A stretch of DNA of 64,000 bases from Microbulbifer flavimaris (GTDB lineage Bacteria > Pseudomonadota > Gammaproteobacteria > Pseudomonadales > Cellvibrionaceae): contig NZ_LRFG02000004.1 of the NCBI RefSeq assembly GCF_001641755.2, positions 124,001 to 188,000 of the forward strand, in the 5' to 3' direction. This document shows, piece by piece, positions 48,955 to 59,406 of the stretch; position 1 is the stretch's first letter; the number at the start of each line of letters is the position of its first letter. A program made the position numbers and the translations under genes. The notes under the pieces were generated by a model. The model did not search any database. It was not told the DNA's origin and was given only the letters and a program-made list of their open reading frames with translations.

Positions 48955-50382
48955 TCAGGCGACCGCTTCCCGGGCAGAGGGTGACTTGCTGCTGTTACCA
49001 AGCTTGCCCAGCACGCTCTGCAAGCTGTCCTTGGCATCCCCGAACAGCATGCGTGAATTGTCCTTGTAAAACAGCGGGTTTGCCACACCGGCGTAGCCCG
49101 ATGCCATTGAGCGCTTGAGCACCACGACCTTGCCCGCTTTCCAGACCTCCAGCACCGGCATACCGGCAATGGGTGATCCGGGTTTCTCCACGGCATCCGG
49201 GTTCACGGTGTCATTGGCACCGATGACCAGCACCATATCGGTGTCGGGGAAATCATCATTGATTTCCTCCATTTCCAGCACGATGTCATAGGGCACATTG
49301 GCCTCGGCCAGGAGCACGTTCATATGGCCCGGCAGCCGCCCTGCCACCGGGTGAATACCAAAGCGCACCGTCTTGCCCATTTTCCGCAGCCGATCGGTCA
49401 GGTCGCTCACTGCCTGCTGGGCGTGGGCGACCGCCATCCCGAATCCGGGCACGATGATGACGCTATTTGCCTGCTCCAGGTCCGCCGCCAGCTCATCAAA
49501 GTTGGTGGCCTGAGCCTCCCCCTCGATTTCGCCCTCGGCAACCTCACCGCCATCGGAACCGAAGCCACCGAGAATCACGCTGACAAAGGAACGGTTCATG
49601 CCACGACACATGATGTAACTGAGAATGGCACCAGAGGAGCCCACCAGGGCACCCACCACAATCAGCAGGTCATTGCTGAGCATGAAACCGGTTGCCGCTG
49701 CCGCCCAGCCGGAGTAGCTGTTGAGCATGGAAATGACCACCGGCATATCTGCACCACCGATAGCCGCGATCAGGTGTATCCCCAGCAGCAGTGCGATCGA
49801 GGTCATCACCAGCAGATTGATCACGGTGCCCGCATTCAGGTCCGCCGGAATAAACAACCCACCCAGCACGATGCAGGCAATCACCGCGGCCAGGTTGAGC
49901 CAGTGCCGGGCGGGCAACATCAGGGGCTTACCGGAGATCAAGCCCTGCAACTTGCCAAACGCAACCAGCGAGCCGGTCAGGGTAATTGCACCAATGAAAA
50001 CCCCGAGATAGATCTCGGTGTTATGCACGATATGCTCGGCTCCGGTGAGGGACAGGCGTGGATCCAGGAATCCACCCCAGCCGATCAGGACCGCCGCCAG
50101 GCCAACAAAACTGTGCAGCAGTGCCACCATCTGCGGCATCTGGGTCATGGCTACCCGCCGCGCCAGGTAAAGGCCAATCACCGCGCCGACGGTCATGGCA
50201 ATCGCGACCATCCAGTAGGCTCCGGCGGTAATGCCGGCAATCGTCGCCACAATCGCCACTGCCATGCCGACCATGCCGTAAACATTACCCCGACGGGCGG
50301 TCTCGTGACTTGAAAGGCCACCCAGGCTCAGGATGAACATCACCGCGGAGAAAAGGTAAGCCATTGCAATCATTCCGTTCAT
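48955..50382 (-). CDS. pntB: NAD(P) transhydrogenase subunit beta
   Basis: 475 residues from ATG 50382, after AGGAG. N-terminal half has about nine membrane helices; the C-terminal domain III (about 300-475) binds NADP(H): [34 protein letters not shown], and [29 protein letters not shown]. Couples proton entry to NADPH formation. 10 bases after pntA. Confidence 0.97.
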   Translation of the reverse strand: MNGMIAMAYLFSAVMFILSLGGLSSHETARRGNVYGMVGMAVAIVATIAGITAGAYWMVAIAMTVGAVIGLYLARRVAMTQMPQMVALLHSFVGLAAVLIGWGGFLDPRLSLTGAEHIVHNTEIYLGVFIGAITLTGSLVAFGKLQGLISGKPLMLPARHWLNLAAVIACIVLGGLFIPADLNAGTVINLLVMTSIALLLGIHLIAAIGGADMPVVISMLNSYSGWAAAATGFMLSNDLLIVVGALVGSSGAILSYIMCRGMNRSFVSVILGGFGSDGGEVAEGEIEGEAQATNFDELAADLEQANSVIIVPGFGMAVAHAQQAVSDLTDRLRKMGKTVRFGIHPVAGRLPGHMNVLLAEANVPYDIVLEMEEINDDFPDTDMVLVIGANDTVNPDAVEKPGSPIAGMPVLEVWKAGKVVVLKRSMASGYAGVANPLFYKDNSRMLFGDAKDSLQSVLGKLGNSSKSPSAREAVA

Positions 50383-50395
50383 CACTTTTCTCCTG

Positions 50396-51943
50396 TTATC
50401 GGCGGAACATTTTCAGCATGCGGTAGGTCACGAAGAACCCACCGAAGATATTGATGCTTGCGACCAACACCGCCACGAAAGCCAGCAATGTGACCAGCGC
50501 TGACCCCGTTGCCCCCACCTGCAGAAGTGCACCGACGATCACGATACCCGAAATGGCATTGGTCACACTCATCAGGGGCGTATGCAGTGCATGGGTGACA
50601 TTCCAGATCACCTGCCAGCCGACGAAGATCGCCAGCACGAAAACAGTGAAATGGGAAACGAAGTCCGGCGGTGCAACGCGCCCCAGCCAGAGAATCAGCC
50701 CCCCGGCCACGAGCCAGAAAAGTGCGATGGAAAGCGCCGACTTCTTCTTCGGTGCCGCCTCCTCTTTTACTTCGGGCACGACCTCTTTCTTGGGGGCCGG
50801 TTTTGGCTGCGCGGAAACTTTTGGCGCGGGGGGCGGCCAGGTGATCTCACCATCCCGAACGACGGTCGCGCCGCGGATCGCCTCATCCTCGAAGTTGATC
50901 GCGATATTGCCGTCTTTCTCCGGTGTCAGATCCGTCAACAGATGTGTCAGGTTGGTGGCATAGAGACTGGACGACTGAGTGGCGGCCCGACTCGGCAGGT
51001 TGGTGTAGCCGATAATGGTGACACCACTTTCGGTCACTCTCTCGTCGGCCACGGTGTAATCGCAGTTGCCGCCCATTTCCGCAGCCAGATCCACGACCAC
51101 GGACCCCTCTTTCATGCTGTCGACCATATCCGCCAGCCAGAGTTTCGGGGCAGGCTTGCCGGGGATCAGGGCAGTAGTGATCACAATATCCGCATCTTTG
51201 GCCTGCTCGCGGAACAGGGCCATTTCCGCCTCGATGAACTCCTTGGACATCTCCTTGGCATAGCCGCCAGTGCCGGAGCCCTCTTCCTCGATCTCCACGG
51301 TCAGGAACTCCGCTCCCATGGACTCTACCTGTTCGCGAACCTCGGCCCGGGTATCAAAGGCGCGCACGATCGCGCCCATACTCTTGGCCGTGCCAATTGC
51401 CGAAAGACCGGCAACACCGGCACCGATCACCAACACTTTGGCCGGCGGAATCTTGCCGGCCGCGGTAATCTGACCGGTAAAGAAACGCCCGAAATTGTGC
51501 GCCGCCTCAATCACCGCCCTGTAGCCGGCAATATTGGCCATGGAGCTGAGGGCATCCATTTTCTGCGCGCGGGATATACGCGGAATGGATTCAACCGCAA
51601 GCGCATTGATTTTTCTGTCGGCGAGCTTTTGCAGTAATTCTTCGTTCTGCGCGGGCTTCAGAAATGCAATCAGGGTGGCGCCCTCGGGGATCAGGGCCAT
51701 CTCTTCCTCTGACGGCGACTGGACCTTCAGCACCAATCCCGCATCTTTCAGGCAATGCGCGGCGTCCTTGCAGACTTCTGCACCAGCCTCCACGTAAGCA
51801 TCATCGGGGAAACTGGCTGCTTCGCCGGCCCCCCGCTCTACCGCAACGGAAAAGCCGAGATCCCGCAGGCGGCGGACACTCTCTGGCGTAGCTGCTACCC
51901 GGTGCTCACCCGGGGCAGTTTCTTTTGGAATGGCTATGATCAC
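50396..51943 (-). CDS. pntA: NAD(P) transhydrogenase subunit alpha
   Basis: 515 residues, undivided E. coli-type alpha subunit. GTG start after GGGAG. NAD-binding domain I ([21 protein letters not shown] ... [22 protein letters not shown]), a Lys/Pro-rich linker (about 375-405), then four membrane helices at 408-510 ([18 protein letters not shown]). Co-transcribed with pntB. Confidence 0.97.
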   Translation of the reverse strand: MIIAIPKETAPGEHRVAATPESVRRLRDLGFSVAVERGAGEAASFPDDAYVEAGAEVCKDAAHCLKDAGLVLKVQSPSEEEMALIPEGATLIAFLKPAQNEELLQKLADRKINALAVESIPRISRAQKMDALSSMANIAGYRAVIEAAHNFGRFFTGQITAAGKIPPAKVLVIGAGVAGLSAIGTAKSMGAIVRAFDTRAEVREQVESMGAEFLTVEIEEEGSGTGGYAKEMSKEFIEAEMALFREQAKDADIVITTALIPGKPAPKLWLADMVDSMKEGSVVVDLAAEMGGNCDYTVADERVTESGVTIIGYTNLPSRAATQSSSLYATNLTHLLTDLTPEKDGNIAINFEDEAIRGATVVRDGEITWPPPAPKVSAQPKPAPKKEVVPEVKEEAAPKKKSALSIALFWLVAGGLILWLGRVAPPDFVSHFTVFVLAIFVGWQVIWNVTHALHTPLMSVTNAISGIVIVGALLQVGATGSALVTLLAFVAVLVASINIFGGFFVTYRMLKMFRR

Positions 51944-52320
51944 CGCGGCACTCCCTCTCTGCTTGCTATTGTTATGCGCATCCTTCCCGGCTCAGCAGCA
52001 CGGACGATGCATCTTCCCGCAGACTTTATATCAAGCTTTCACTTGCGGGATGCGATCGAGTCTATCCCCAGCTCTTATTGATTAAAAGTAAATTACCGCA
52101 TAGCTAGTATAAACAAAGCGAATAAAGGTTTTCGCGCCAAGTCACGATCGTATTCACTCGAATGACAGTTTCGGTGTTTTTAATTAACCGATCCGTTCAC
52201 GATACACACCCTCCGGCTCCAGAACCCTTCACAGGCATACTGCTCCGCCAGGAAACCAAAGGATTTGATAGGTTGATTTGCAGCGAGGGGTTAGACTGAT
52301 TTTTCTTCAAGGAGGCACTA
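51944..52320. promoter_or_regulatory. Divergent intergenic region, pntA and ABC exporter
   Basis: 377 bases between divergent start codons. An A+T-rich patch at 52080-52140 (TAGTATAAAC and AATAAAGG) is the likely promoter zone, but I cannot assign a convincing -35/-10 pair on either strand. AAGGAGG lies six bases before the TTG start of the ABC gene. Confidence 0.5.
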
Positions 52321-53280
52321 TTGAATTCGATCATCTCGGTCTCAGACCTGACAAAAACCTATAGCGGCGGATTTACAGCGCTCAAAAACGTCAATCTCGA
52401 TATTCACGAGGGCGAGATCTTTGCTCTGCTCGGCCCCAACGGCGCCGGCAAAACCACCCTGATCAGCATCATCTGCGGCATCGTCAACCCCTCGTCGGGC
52501 TCAGTCCGTGCTGACGGGCACGACGTTGTGCGCGACTATCGCATGGCAAGGGAAAAAATCGGCCTGGTACCCCAGGAGCTCTGCACCGATTCATTCGAGA
52601 GCGTTCTGGCAACCGTGAAATTCAGCCGCGGACTTTTTGGCAAGGCGCCCGATCCGGGCTACATCGAGCGCCTGTTGCGCCAGCTCTCCCTGTGGGAAAA
52701 AAGGAACAGCCGCATTATGGCGCTGTCCGGGGGTATGAAGCGGCGATTGATGATCGCCAAGGCACTGTCCCACGAACCGAAAATACTGTTCCTCGACGAG
52801 CCTACCGCGGGTGTCGATGTGGAATTGCGTCAGGACATGTGGTCCATGGTGCGGGAGCTACGGGAATCCGGGGTCACAGTCATCCTGACCACTCACTATA
52901 TCGAAGAGGCGGAGGAAATGGCCGACCGGGTTGGGGTCATCAATCATGGTCGCCTTGTGCTCGTGGAAGACAAGAACACGCTGATCAAGCGCATGGGAAA
53001 CAAGGAGCTCCTGCTGCACCTTGCGGAGCCTCTCGAGCGGCTGCCGGAGAGCCTTGCCGACCTGTCACTAGAGCTCGATGAAAGCGGCCAGCAGATGGTC
53101 TACCGGTTTGATATTCAGAGCGGCGAAACCGGGATTGCCAACCTGCTGAGAAAACTGGACCGGGCGGAGATTGAATTTCGCGATCTGCAGACCCGGGAAA
53201 GTTCCCTGGAAGATATCTTTGTTGGCCTGGTCCGGGGGGAACAGAAAGAAAATGATCGCGCACATGGAGCGGGAGAATGA
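52321..53280 (+). CDS. ABC transporter ATP-binding protein, YadG type
   Basis: 319 residues, TTG start supported by an exact AAGGAGG. Walker [11 protein letters not shown] (about 41), Q-loop VPQEL, signature [16 protein letters not shown], Walker [13 protein letters not shown], and H-loop TTHYIEEAE are all present. An extra C-terminal domain (about 225-319) as in YadG/NatA-like exporters. It overlaps the permease start by four bases (ATGA). Export substrate unknown. Confidence 0.93.
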   Translation: MNSIISVSDLTKTYSGGFTALKNVNLDIHEGEIFALLGPNGAGKTTLISIICGIVNPSSGSVRADGHDVVRDYRMAREKIGLVPQELCTDSFESVLATVKFSRGLFGKAPDPGYIERLLRQLSLWEKRNSRIMALSGGMKRRLMIAKALSHEPKILFLDEPTAGVDVELRQDMWSMVRELRESGVTVILTTHYIEEAEEMADRVGVINHGRLVLVEDKNTLIKRMGNKELLLHLAEPLERLPESLADLSLELDESGQQMVYRFDIQSGETGIANLLRKLDRAEIEFRDLQTRESSLEDIFVGLVRGEQKENDRAHGAGE

Positions 53281-54044
53281 AGCTGAATTGGCATGGCATT
53301 CGAGCCATTTATAAATTCGAAATGGCGCGCACCTGGCGCACACTGATGCAAAGCATCGCCTCGCCCGTGCTTTCCACCTCGCTCTATTTCATCGTCTTTG
53401 GTGCAGCCATCGGCTCCAGGATGGGAGATATCGAGGGAGTGTCCTACGGCGCATTCATCATCCCCGGCTTGATCATGCTTTCACTACTGAGCGAGAGCAT
53501 TTCCAACGCGTCTTTCGGCATCTTCTTCCCCAAGTTCTCCGGCACAATTTACGAGGTATTGTCTGCACCTATTTCCGCGTTCGAGATCGTCGCCGGCTAT
53601 GTCGGGGCCGCCGCTACGAAATCCATTCTGCTGGGGTTACTGATACTGTTGACCGCGCGCTTTTTCGTCGACTACCAGATATTGCATCCGTTCTGGATGC
53701 TGGGCTTTCTGGTGCTGACAGCGCTTACATTCAGCATGTTCGGCTTTATCATTGGCATCTGGGCCGATGACTTCCAGAAGCTCCAGGTGATTCCGCTGAT
53801 GGTCGTCACACCACTCACATTTCTGGGCGGAGCCTTCTACTCCATCAACATGCTGCCGGAATTCTGGCAGAAGGTGACCCTGTTCAACCCGGTGGTCTAC
53901 CTGATCAGTGGTTTCCGCTGGTCGTTTTATGGAATTGCCGATGTCAATGTCGCAGTCAGCCTGGCGATGATCTTCCTGTTCCTGCTGCTGTGCATGACGG
54001 GGATCTGGTGGATCTTCCGCACCGGCTACCGCATCAAAACTTGA
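53277..54044 (+). CDS. ABC-2 type transporter permease, YadH type
   Basis: 255 residues, six predicted membrane segments, ABC-2 fold ([79 protein letters not shown]). Length matches YadH (256). Forms an exporter with the upstream ATPase; substrate not predictable here. Confidence 0.93.
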   Translation: MKLNWHGIRAIYKFEMARTWRTLMQSIASPVLSTSLYFIVFGAAIGSRMGDIEGVSYGAFIIPGLIMLSLLSESISNASFGIFFPKFSGTIYEVLSAPISAFEIVAGYVGAAATKSILLGLLILLTARFFVDYQILHPFWMLGFLVLTALTFSMFGFIIGIWADDFQKLQVIPLMVVTPLTFLGGAFYSINMLPEFWQKVTLFNPVVYLISGFRWSFYGIADVNVAVSLAMIFLFLLLCMTGIWWIFRTGYRIKT

Positions 54045-54068
54045 TGCCAGGGTGCGCTCGAACAAGAA

Positions 54069-54088
54069 ACGGGGGCCTGAGCCCCCGT
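54069..54088. terminator. Hairpin between convergent genes
   Basis: ACGGGGGC-CTGA-GCCCCCGT, an 8-bp stem 24 bases after the permease stop and 9 bases before the metallo-beta-lactamase-fold gene stop, so it can serve both directions. T tract is weak. Confidence 0.7.
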
Positions 54089-54096
54089 CTGTGCAC

Positions 54097-54999
54097 TTAC
54101 TGACTGGCACTTAGCGAATCGAAAACAATACCTGTCCAGATATCGGGCTTCATAAAGCCTTGCCCATAGTCGGCATCGTAGTCACGGGTGGGATTGGCCG
54201 CGATGACTCTCTCCCTGCTCATGCCCTCGTCGATCATCTCCTGGATTTTTCCTTTCAGTTTCACCAGCAGATCGCGCTGCTCCTTGAGTTCGGCTTTATT
54301 GCTGAGCGGACCGTGTCCGGGGATGATGGCCGTGTCGTCGTCTGCCATCGCTAGCACACGATCCATGACCGCTACCAAGCCATCGACACTGCCACCGGCG
54401 GAGACGTCGATATACGGATAGCTGCCGTTGAAAAACGTATCGCCCATATGAATCACGTTGGCATCGGAAAAGTGGACGATCGAGTCTCCATCGGTGTGGG
54501 CCGGCCCCGTGTACTGCACGTGCACGGTATCGCCATTCCAGTGAAACGTTGTTGCATCGGTGAAGGTGATCACGGGCAGCGCAGCGTCCGGTGAGGGCGG
54601 CGTGGTGCGATTGAACACCTTGGTAAACTGCTCGGTGCTCATCCGCTCCCGCACATTTTCATGAGCCACTACCAGGGCTCCGGCTTTACCAAAGTTCTCG
54701 TTGCCGCCGGTGTGGTCACCGTGCCAATGGGTATTGATCACAAAGCGCAGCGGTTGGCTGGTAATCTGCGCGATGGCCGCGCGGATCTTCTCGGTGAGTG
54801 GCGCATACTGGTCGTCCACCATAAAGACACCGTCTTCACCGGTGAACATGGCGATGTTTCCGCCGGCGCCCCGCAGCATATACAGGTTATCCCGCACCGG
54901 CTCCGCCTTGATTTCCACCTTGGCGAACCGGTCCTGGGCAGTTGCGGGCAGCGCCAGCAGGCAACACAGCCACACGGCTGATCGCAGAGGCTTCATCAT
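54097..54999 (-). CDS. Secreted MBL-fold metallohydrolase
   Basis: 300 residues from ATG 54999 with AAGGAG five bases upstream. Signal peptide (ALPATAQD). Zinc motif THWHGDHTGG (about 95), further His/Asp ligands in GPAHTDGDS and PGHGPLS. This pattern fits the quinoprotein-relay or SoxH-like periplasmic hydrolases rather than classical beta-lactamases; substrate unknown. Three to nine bases after the phosphodiesterase gene, so probably co-transcribed. Confidence 0.9.
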   Translation of the reverse strand: MMKPLRSAVWLCCLLALPATAQDRFAKVEIKAEPVRDNLYMLRGAGGNIAMFTGEDGVFMVDDQYAPLTEKIRAAIAQITSQPLRFVINTHWHGDHTGGNENFGKAGALVVAHENVRERMSTEQFTKVFNRTTPPSPDAALPVITFTDATTFHWNGDTVHVQYTGPAHTDGDSIVHFSDANVIHMGDTFFNGSYPYIDVSAGGSVDGLVAVMDRVLAMADDDTAIIPGHGPLSNKAELKEQRDLLVKLKGKIQEMIDEGMSRERVIAANPTRDYDADYGQGFMKPDIWTGIVFDSLSASQ

Positions 55000-55008
55000 A
55001 ATCACTCC

Positions 55009-55950
55009 TTACAGGTTATCGTTGTTGTCTTGCGCCGGCCCTTCCGCCTTGCCGGCAGTTTCACTGGCAGACTTGGCGCCGGGGAGGGCCCGGTCACGCA
55101 CCAGCTTTAGCCGGTCGCTGCGGTTGGTGACAATCCCATCCACCCCCAGGCGGAGGTAGTGCTCCATCGCCTCGACCGAGTCGACGGTCCACACCGACAC
55201 ATGAAGCCCTATACGGTGTGCGGCACGAATCAGACGAGGGGAAAAGACCGGGATACCGAAATACTCGGTGGGGAGCTGCATGGTCTGGTAATCGGGCCGC
55301 AGCCAGCGCTCCATCCCCAGCAGCTGCGCAACAAAGAAAATCATGGCCTCGGGCAGGGTAGCCCCGGTGGCCACGTCGGGACACAGGCGGCGGAATTCGC
55401 GGATCACACCCAGGTGGAAGGAAGACACTATCAGGGTCTCCTGCTTGCCGGCCCGCCGGACACTGTCGGCCAGCGCTGCCGCGGCCTGCGGCTCACGATC
55501 CTTCAGTTCCAGAATCATGGGCGTATCGGGGAAGGCTGCGAACACTTCATCGATGGTGGCGATTCGAACCGGCGCGTCACGGTAGGGAAAAGACTCCCCA
55601 TCGCGACTCCAGCGGCTAGCCATGTTGAGCTGCCGCAACTCCTCCAGGGTCATGCCCCGAATTGGCCCGCTGCCGTCACTGACTCGATCCAGCAATGCGT
55701 CGTGATTGAGGACCAGATGACCATCTGCCGACAGGTTGAGGTCGATCTCCAGGGCATCCGCCCCGAGTTCGGTCATCTCGCTCAGGTAGAGCATTGTGTT
55801 ACCGGGGAAGAGACCGCTGCCGCGCTCATCGCCGTGGGCGATCACCAGTGGTGGCGGGGGAAGCTGGAGGACCGTTGGCGGCGCTGGTCGCGCGACCGCC
55901 AGGCGCCAGAGCGCGAAGACCACCAGAGCGGACAGCAGCAGCCAGATCAT
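55009..55950 (-). CDS. Glycerophosphodiester phosphodiesterase family protein
   Basis: 313 residues. N-terminal membrane anchor (MIWLLLSALVVFALWRLAVA), then the GDPD TIM barrel: HGDERGSGLFPGNTMLYLSEMTELGADALEIDLNLSADGHLVLNHDALLDRVSDG, which holds the His, Glu and metal-binding residues, and WTVDSVEAMEHYLRLGVDGIVTNRSD near the end. Hydrolyses glycerophosphodiesters to glycerol-3-phosphate. Upstream of the MBL gene. Confidence 0.93.
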   Translation of the reverse strand: MIWLLLSALVVFALWRLAVARPAPPTVLQLPPPPLVIAHGDERGSGLFPGNTMLYLSEMTELGADALEIDLNLSADGHLVLNHDALLDRVSDGSGPIRGMTLEELRQLNMASRWSRDGESFPYRDAPVRIATIDEVFAAFPDTPMILELKDREPQAAAALADSVRRAGKQETLIVSSFHLGVIREFRRLCPDVATGATLPEAMIFFVAQLLGMERWLRPDYQTMQLPTEYFGIPVFSPRLIRAAHRIGLHVSVWTVDSVEAMEHYLRLGVDGIVTNRSDRLKLVRDRALPGAKSASETAGKAEGPAQDNNDNL

Positions 55951-55987
55951 GTCACCCTACCCTGCAGCGTGGACGCGCAGCGGCGGT

Positions 55988-57379
55988 TCAACCCCCGGAC
56001 TCCGCACCCTCCGAGGTGCCGGCAACCGGTTCACGACGCCGGGTGAGCCACTTCTGCTCCAACCACAGCGGCAGGAAAATCACAATATCGTACAGGCGTA
56101 CGAGGAAGGCCCCGGCGCGCAGCGCAACCGCCCCCGCAACCCGCAGGGCCAGGGAGAGGACACGCAGCAGGAAGACGCCACAGACACCTGTGACCGTCCT
56201 CAGCGAAGTGAGAAAGCTCTCCAGCGGAATCGCAGTAAATGCCAGCACCAGCGGCAACACCAGCGCCAGCCCGGCGCGAATCGCGTTTGCCGCCCAGTCG
56301 GACGCCACCACACCCCCTTCTGCCACTGCTCCAGCCAATGCCGCCTCTGGACTTGCAGCCAGGCCTGCACCCAGCAAGCCGAACACCACGAGCAAACCAC
56401 ATAGCAGCCAGAACAGGCGGGCCCGCAATCCATCGGCCAGGGCGCCAAGCGCGGGGAAAAGACGGGTAATTCGCAGAGTCTCGAGCATCAACAGTCCGAC
56501 GACCACCTGTAGCGCCACAAGCACCACCGCCGCCGCGGGGGCCAGCGGGAAACCACCCGGCTCTCCACCCAGCTCACCACCGAGTATCGCCTGTAGCGGC
56601 GTAGCGACAAGATGCACATTCAATGCCGCAGCCCCTCCGACAACTCCGAGCATCAGTGTCGACAACAGGAACTGTGTCATGGCGGAAAAGGTCAGCCGGC
56701 GGCTCTCCCTCTCCCCCTCACGGAGCAGTGTCTCGTAGCGCTGCATATGGCCGTCCAGCGCCTTGGCCCGCTCCAGCACCGACTCTACATTGCTGTTCAC
56801 CCGCCCGAGGGCAGTGAGAATATTGCGCCAGCTGGGCATCATGCGCTTGAGCAACTGATGGCGCTCCCGCGCCGACTCGCGATAGGCTTCCAGGGCTTTG
56901 GCCTCCGCCTTGCGCATCGAGCTATGGATAATATCCAGCACATCCCGCACCACCGGATCCTCTTTGGCGGGAATTTCTGCGACCGCACGAATCGCCTTGG
57001 GCCAATTGGTGGGCTCCGGGGGTACCTCGGCACTACGCACGTAATCCTCGTCGATAGCGGTCAGCTGCTCACACAATCGCCGGTGCAATGTCGGATAGCG
57101 TGAGAGTTCCCGCTTCACCGTGGATTCGACCCGGGTGAACTCCCGGTCAATCTGCCTCTCCAGGGACTGGCCACTCCTGGCGAGCAGCACCTCGGTGTTA
57201 CGGCGCTGCAAGCGTTTTTCCGCGGAGGAGACCGCGCTGGCTGCCAACCGCAGTACCTGGTGGATGAACCGGGAAAGCGCCAGCACGCCCTGGTGAACCG
57301 GGCCTCGCGCGACAAACAGCGCGAGTAATGCCAGCAGAAACCACAGCCAAAGTGGCAGGCTATCGAAGAGTCCTTGCAC
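55988..57379 (-). CDS. Multi-pass membrane protein of unknown function
   Basis: 463 residues from GTG 57379 (MQGLFDSLPLWLWFLLALLALFVARG), which follows AGGAGG by seven bases; a longer reading frame to 57541 lacks such a site. One N-terminal helix (about 7-24), a long charged, mostly helical cytoplasmic region (40-250) with many Arg/Glu, then about five to six membrane helices (about 250-430) and a short basic tail. I do not recognise the family. Downstream neighbours are phospholipid-related enzymes, which does not settle its role. Confidence 0.8.
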   Translation of the reverse strand: MQGLFDSLPLWLWFLLALLALFVARGPVHQGVLALSRFIHQVLRLAASAVSSAEKRLQRRNTEVLLARSGQSLERQIDREFTRVESTVKRELSRYPTLHRRLCEQLTAIDEDYVRSAEVPPEPTNWPKAIRAVAEIPAKEDPVVRDVLDIIHSSMRKAEAKALEAYRESARERHQLLKRMMPSWRNILTALGRVNSNVESVLERAKALDGHMQRYETLLREGERESRRLTFSAMTQFLLSTLMLGVVGGAAALNVHLVATPLQAILGGELGGEPGGFPLAPAAAVVLVALQVVVGLLMLETLRITRLFPALGALADGLRARLFWLLCGLLVVFGLLGAGLAASPEAALAGAVAEGGVVASDWAANAIRAGLALVLPLVLAFTAIPLESFLTSLRTVTGVCGVFLLRVLSLALRVAGAVALRAGAFLVRLYDIVIFLPLWLEQKWLTRRREPVAGTSEGAESGG

Positions 57380-57890
57380 CGGCTTGCCTCCTGAATAAGT
57401 GGGATGCGTACATCCTACCAGCAGTTGCGGCGACATTCGCCCCCTGCCCACCCCGCCATAGCGACCAATCGTCGCCGACAAATTCACCGCCCCTGAAGCC
57501 GGTGCAAACGGATGATCCGGTTGCCAGCCCCCGCGCTGCAAAAAAGGCCAGCCAGCCGATCATCGGTTTGCTTGCCAGTCAAAGGCAATCGGAAGCCTGC
57601 CCTGAACGGACACGCCAGGCACTATCCCACTCTCTCGGCTGCGAAAAAACTGACGCTCAATCTCGCCTCGCAATTGGAAAACACCGACTACACTCCACAC
57701 TAAATTCTCAGGGGCCTGGCCATTTCGCTCGGGGTTTTCAACAAAAACTGGTAGTTCGTTCTCAACGATCAGTTAGCTCACATGCCAGTCAGGAGTCGCT
57801 TGCCTTACCGTTCGCGACGGCTACGCGAGATGAACCAACATCTGGGAAATAACGGATTGCGCTCGACACGGAATCAAAAGGAAAGGGTTC
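57380..57890. promoter_or_regulatory. Divergent intergenic region upstream of csgD
   Basis: 511 bases between the membrane-protein gene and csgD. It must hold the csgDEFG promoter. No convincing promoter pair or long repeat is visible; AAGGAAAGG lies just before the csgD ATG. In E. coli this kind of region integrates many regulators. Confidence 0.5.
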
Positions 57891-58484
57891 ATGCCGGTAC
57901 TTTTTTTCAGCCAACCCGGCCTGCAGGGAGAATTGCTTTACGCCCTGGTTTCGGAGGCTCTACCCATGAGTTGGGAAAAAGCCGAACTGGGCAGGCAGCG
58001 ACACTGCCTGCAGCATTACAGCGCCATCGTCGTGGATTGCTGGCAGATCCTGAGCGGTGGAGACTCTACGCGTCGTGTCACCCAGCTTCGGTCACTTGAT
58101 CACCCGCTGATCCTGCTGATCAATTTCCCGCAAGAGCTTTCCAGCCGCGTTGCCAACCAGCTGCGTGCCCCCAATATTCATTTCGTCTCCGACGCTGCCT
58201 GCAGCCAGCAGACGCTCATCCGAAATCTGCGCGAAGCGCTGGAACATCGCGAGGATGCCCGCCGCGCGAGCATGCAAAGCCGCCTCCTCCTCACCCGGCG
58301 AGAGCAGGAGATTCTTTTTCAGCTCACCACCGGGGACGCCAACAGCACCATTGCCTCGCGACTGCACCTTAGTGAGCACACTGTCAAAAACCACATGTAC
58401 AACATCTTCAAGAAGATTGGGGTCAAAAACCGGGTGCAGGCGAGCAACTGGGCCAAGCTGCACCTGGAACCGGAGCGCACATGA
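57891..58484 (+). CDS. csgD: LuxR-family curli regulator CsgD
   Basis: 197 residues. N-terminal receiver-like domain without a clear phosphoacceptor site, and C-terminal LuxR HTH (LLTRREQEILFQLTTGDANSTIASRLHLSEHTVKNHMYNIFKKIGVKNRVQASNWAKLHL). Placed directly before csgE and overlapping it by four bases, unlike E. coli, where csgDEFG is divergent from csgBAC. Expected to activate curlin transcription. Confidence 0.92.
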   Translation: MPVLFFSQPGLQGELLYALVSEALPMSWEKAELGRQRHCLQHYSAIVVDCWQILSGGDSTRRVTQLRSLDHPLILLINFPQELSSRVANQLRAPNIHFVSDAACSQQTLIRNLREALEHREDARRASMQSRLLLTRREQEILFQLTTGDANSTIASRLHLSEHTVKNHMYNIFKKIGVKNRVQASNWAKLHLEPERT

Positions 58485-58933
58485 CCTGGCGGACGACTGT
58501 CTTCCTTTTGCTGACGGTCCTTCCCGCGGCCAGCTTTAGTCAGGTTGCGGGAGTCGCCAATGACGTCAATGGAGGTGCACTGGAGGAAAGCGAAGGTCGA
58601 CTGGAGGACGAAATCAGCGGCTTCAATATCGACCAGACCATCACCCGGACAGGCCACGATTTCGCGCGTTTTATGAGTGAATACCGCAACTTTCACTACC
58701 CGGATGCGGACTACAACCTGACGGTGCGGGAACGCCCCTCCGCCCGCTGGGGCAACCTGATCTGGATCACTTACAACTACAAAACTGTTTACCGTCGCTT
58801 TATTCGCCCCGGCACCAACAATATTCAGGAACTGGCGGAACAGGCGGCAGTACAGATTCACGAACAGGTGCTACAGCAGAAACTGCGCGAAGCACTTGAG
58901 GACAATTTTGATCTTGGCAAGGATGAAATCTGA
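58481..58933 (+). CDS. csgE: Curli assembly factor CsgE
   Basis: 150 residues with a signal peptide (LTVLPAASFSQ). The CsgE core is recognisable: ISGFNIDQTITRTGHDFARFMSEYR, NLTVRERPSARWGNLIWITYNYKTVYRRFIRP, and the C-terminal helix. CsgE caps the periplasmic side of CsgG and guides curlin into it. ATG overlaps the csgD stop; its own stop overlaps csgF as TGATG. Confidence 0.95.
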   Translation: MTWRTTVFLLLTVLPAASFSQVAGVANDVNGGALEESEGRLEDEISGFNIDQTITRTGHDFARFMSEYRNFHYPDADYNLTVRERPSARWGNLIWITYNYKTVYRRFIRPGTNNIQELAEQAAVQIHEQVLQQKLREALEDNFDLGKDEI

Positions 58934-59352
58934 TGAAAAGCACTACCTTTCTCGGTTTGCTGTTCGCCACTCTCTCATCGGTGAGCAGTCCCGGCACTAA
59001 CGCCACCGAGCTGGTCTATCAGCCGGTCAACCCCAACTTCGGTGGCAACCCACTGAACGGGACTTTTTTACTCAATAATGCCCAGGCCCAGGATACCAAT
59101 GACGATCCGGATCGCCCCGACAGCCTGCTTCAGCAGCAGAGCCCCCTGGACCGCTTCACCGACTCCCTCGAGACCCGCTTACTGAGCCAGCTGTTGACGG
59201 ACGTGGGTAACGGTAACAGCGGCGAGCTGATCACTGATGATTTTATCGTGCAGATCGTGGACGTCGACGGCACCCTCACGGTATTGATCACCGATCGCGA
59301 TACCGGCGATACCAGCGAGATTATCGTGACCGGCCTGGACCCGCTGAACTGA
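58933..59352 (+). CDS. csgF: Curli assembly factor CsgF
   Basis: 139 residues. Signal peptide then ATELVYQPVNPNFGGNPLNGTFLLNNAQAQD, the CsgG-binding N-terminal segment highly conserved in CsgF. The rest (about 55-139) ends in a beta-rich tail (IVQIVDVDGTLTVLITDRDTGDTSEI). CsgF sits in the outer mouth of CsgG and couples secretion to nucleation by CsgB. Confidence 0.95.
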   Translation: MKSTTFLGLLFATLSSVSSPGTNATELVYQPVNPNFGGNPLNGTFLLNNAQAQDTNDDPDRPDSLLQQQSPLDRFTDSLETRLLSQLLTDVGNGNSGELITDDFIVQIVDVDGTLTVLITDRDTGDTSEIIVTGLDPLN

Positions 59353-59406
59353 CACCAGAACCCAACTACGCGCTCTAACAATAAGTGATTGTCCCCGGAG
59401 GCAAGA

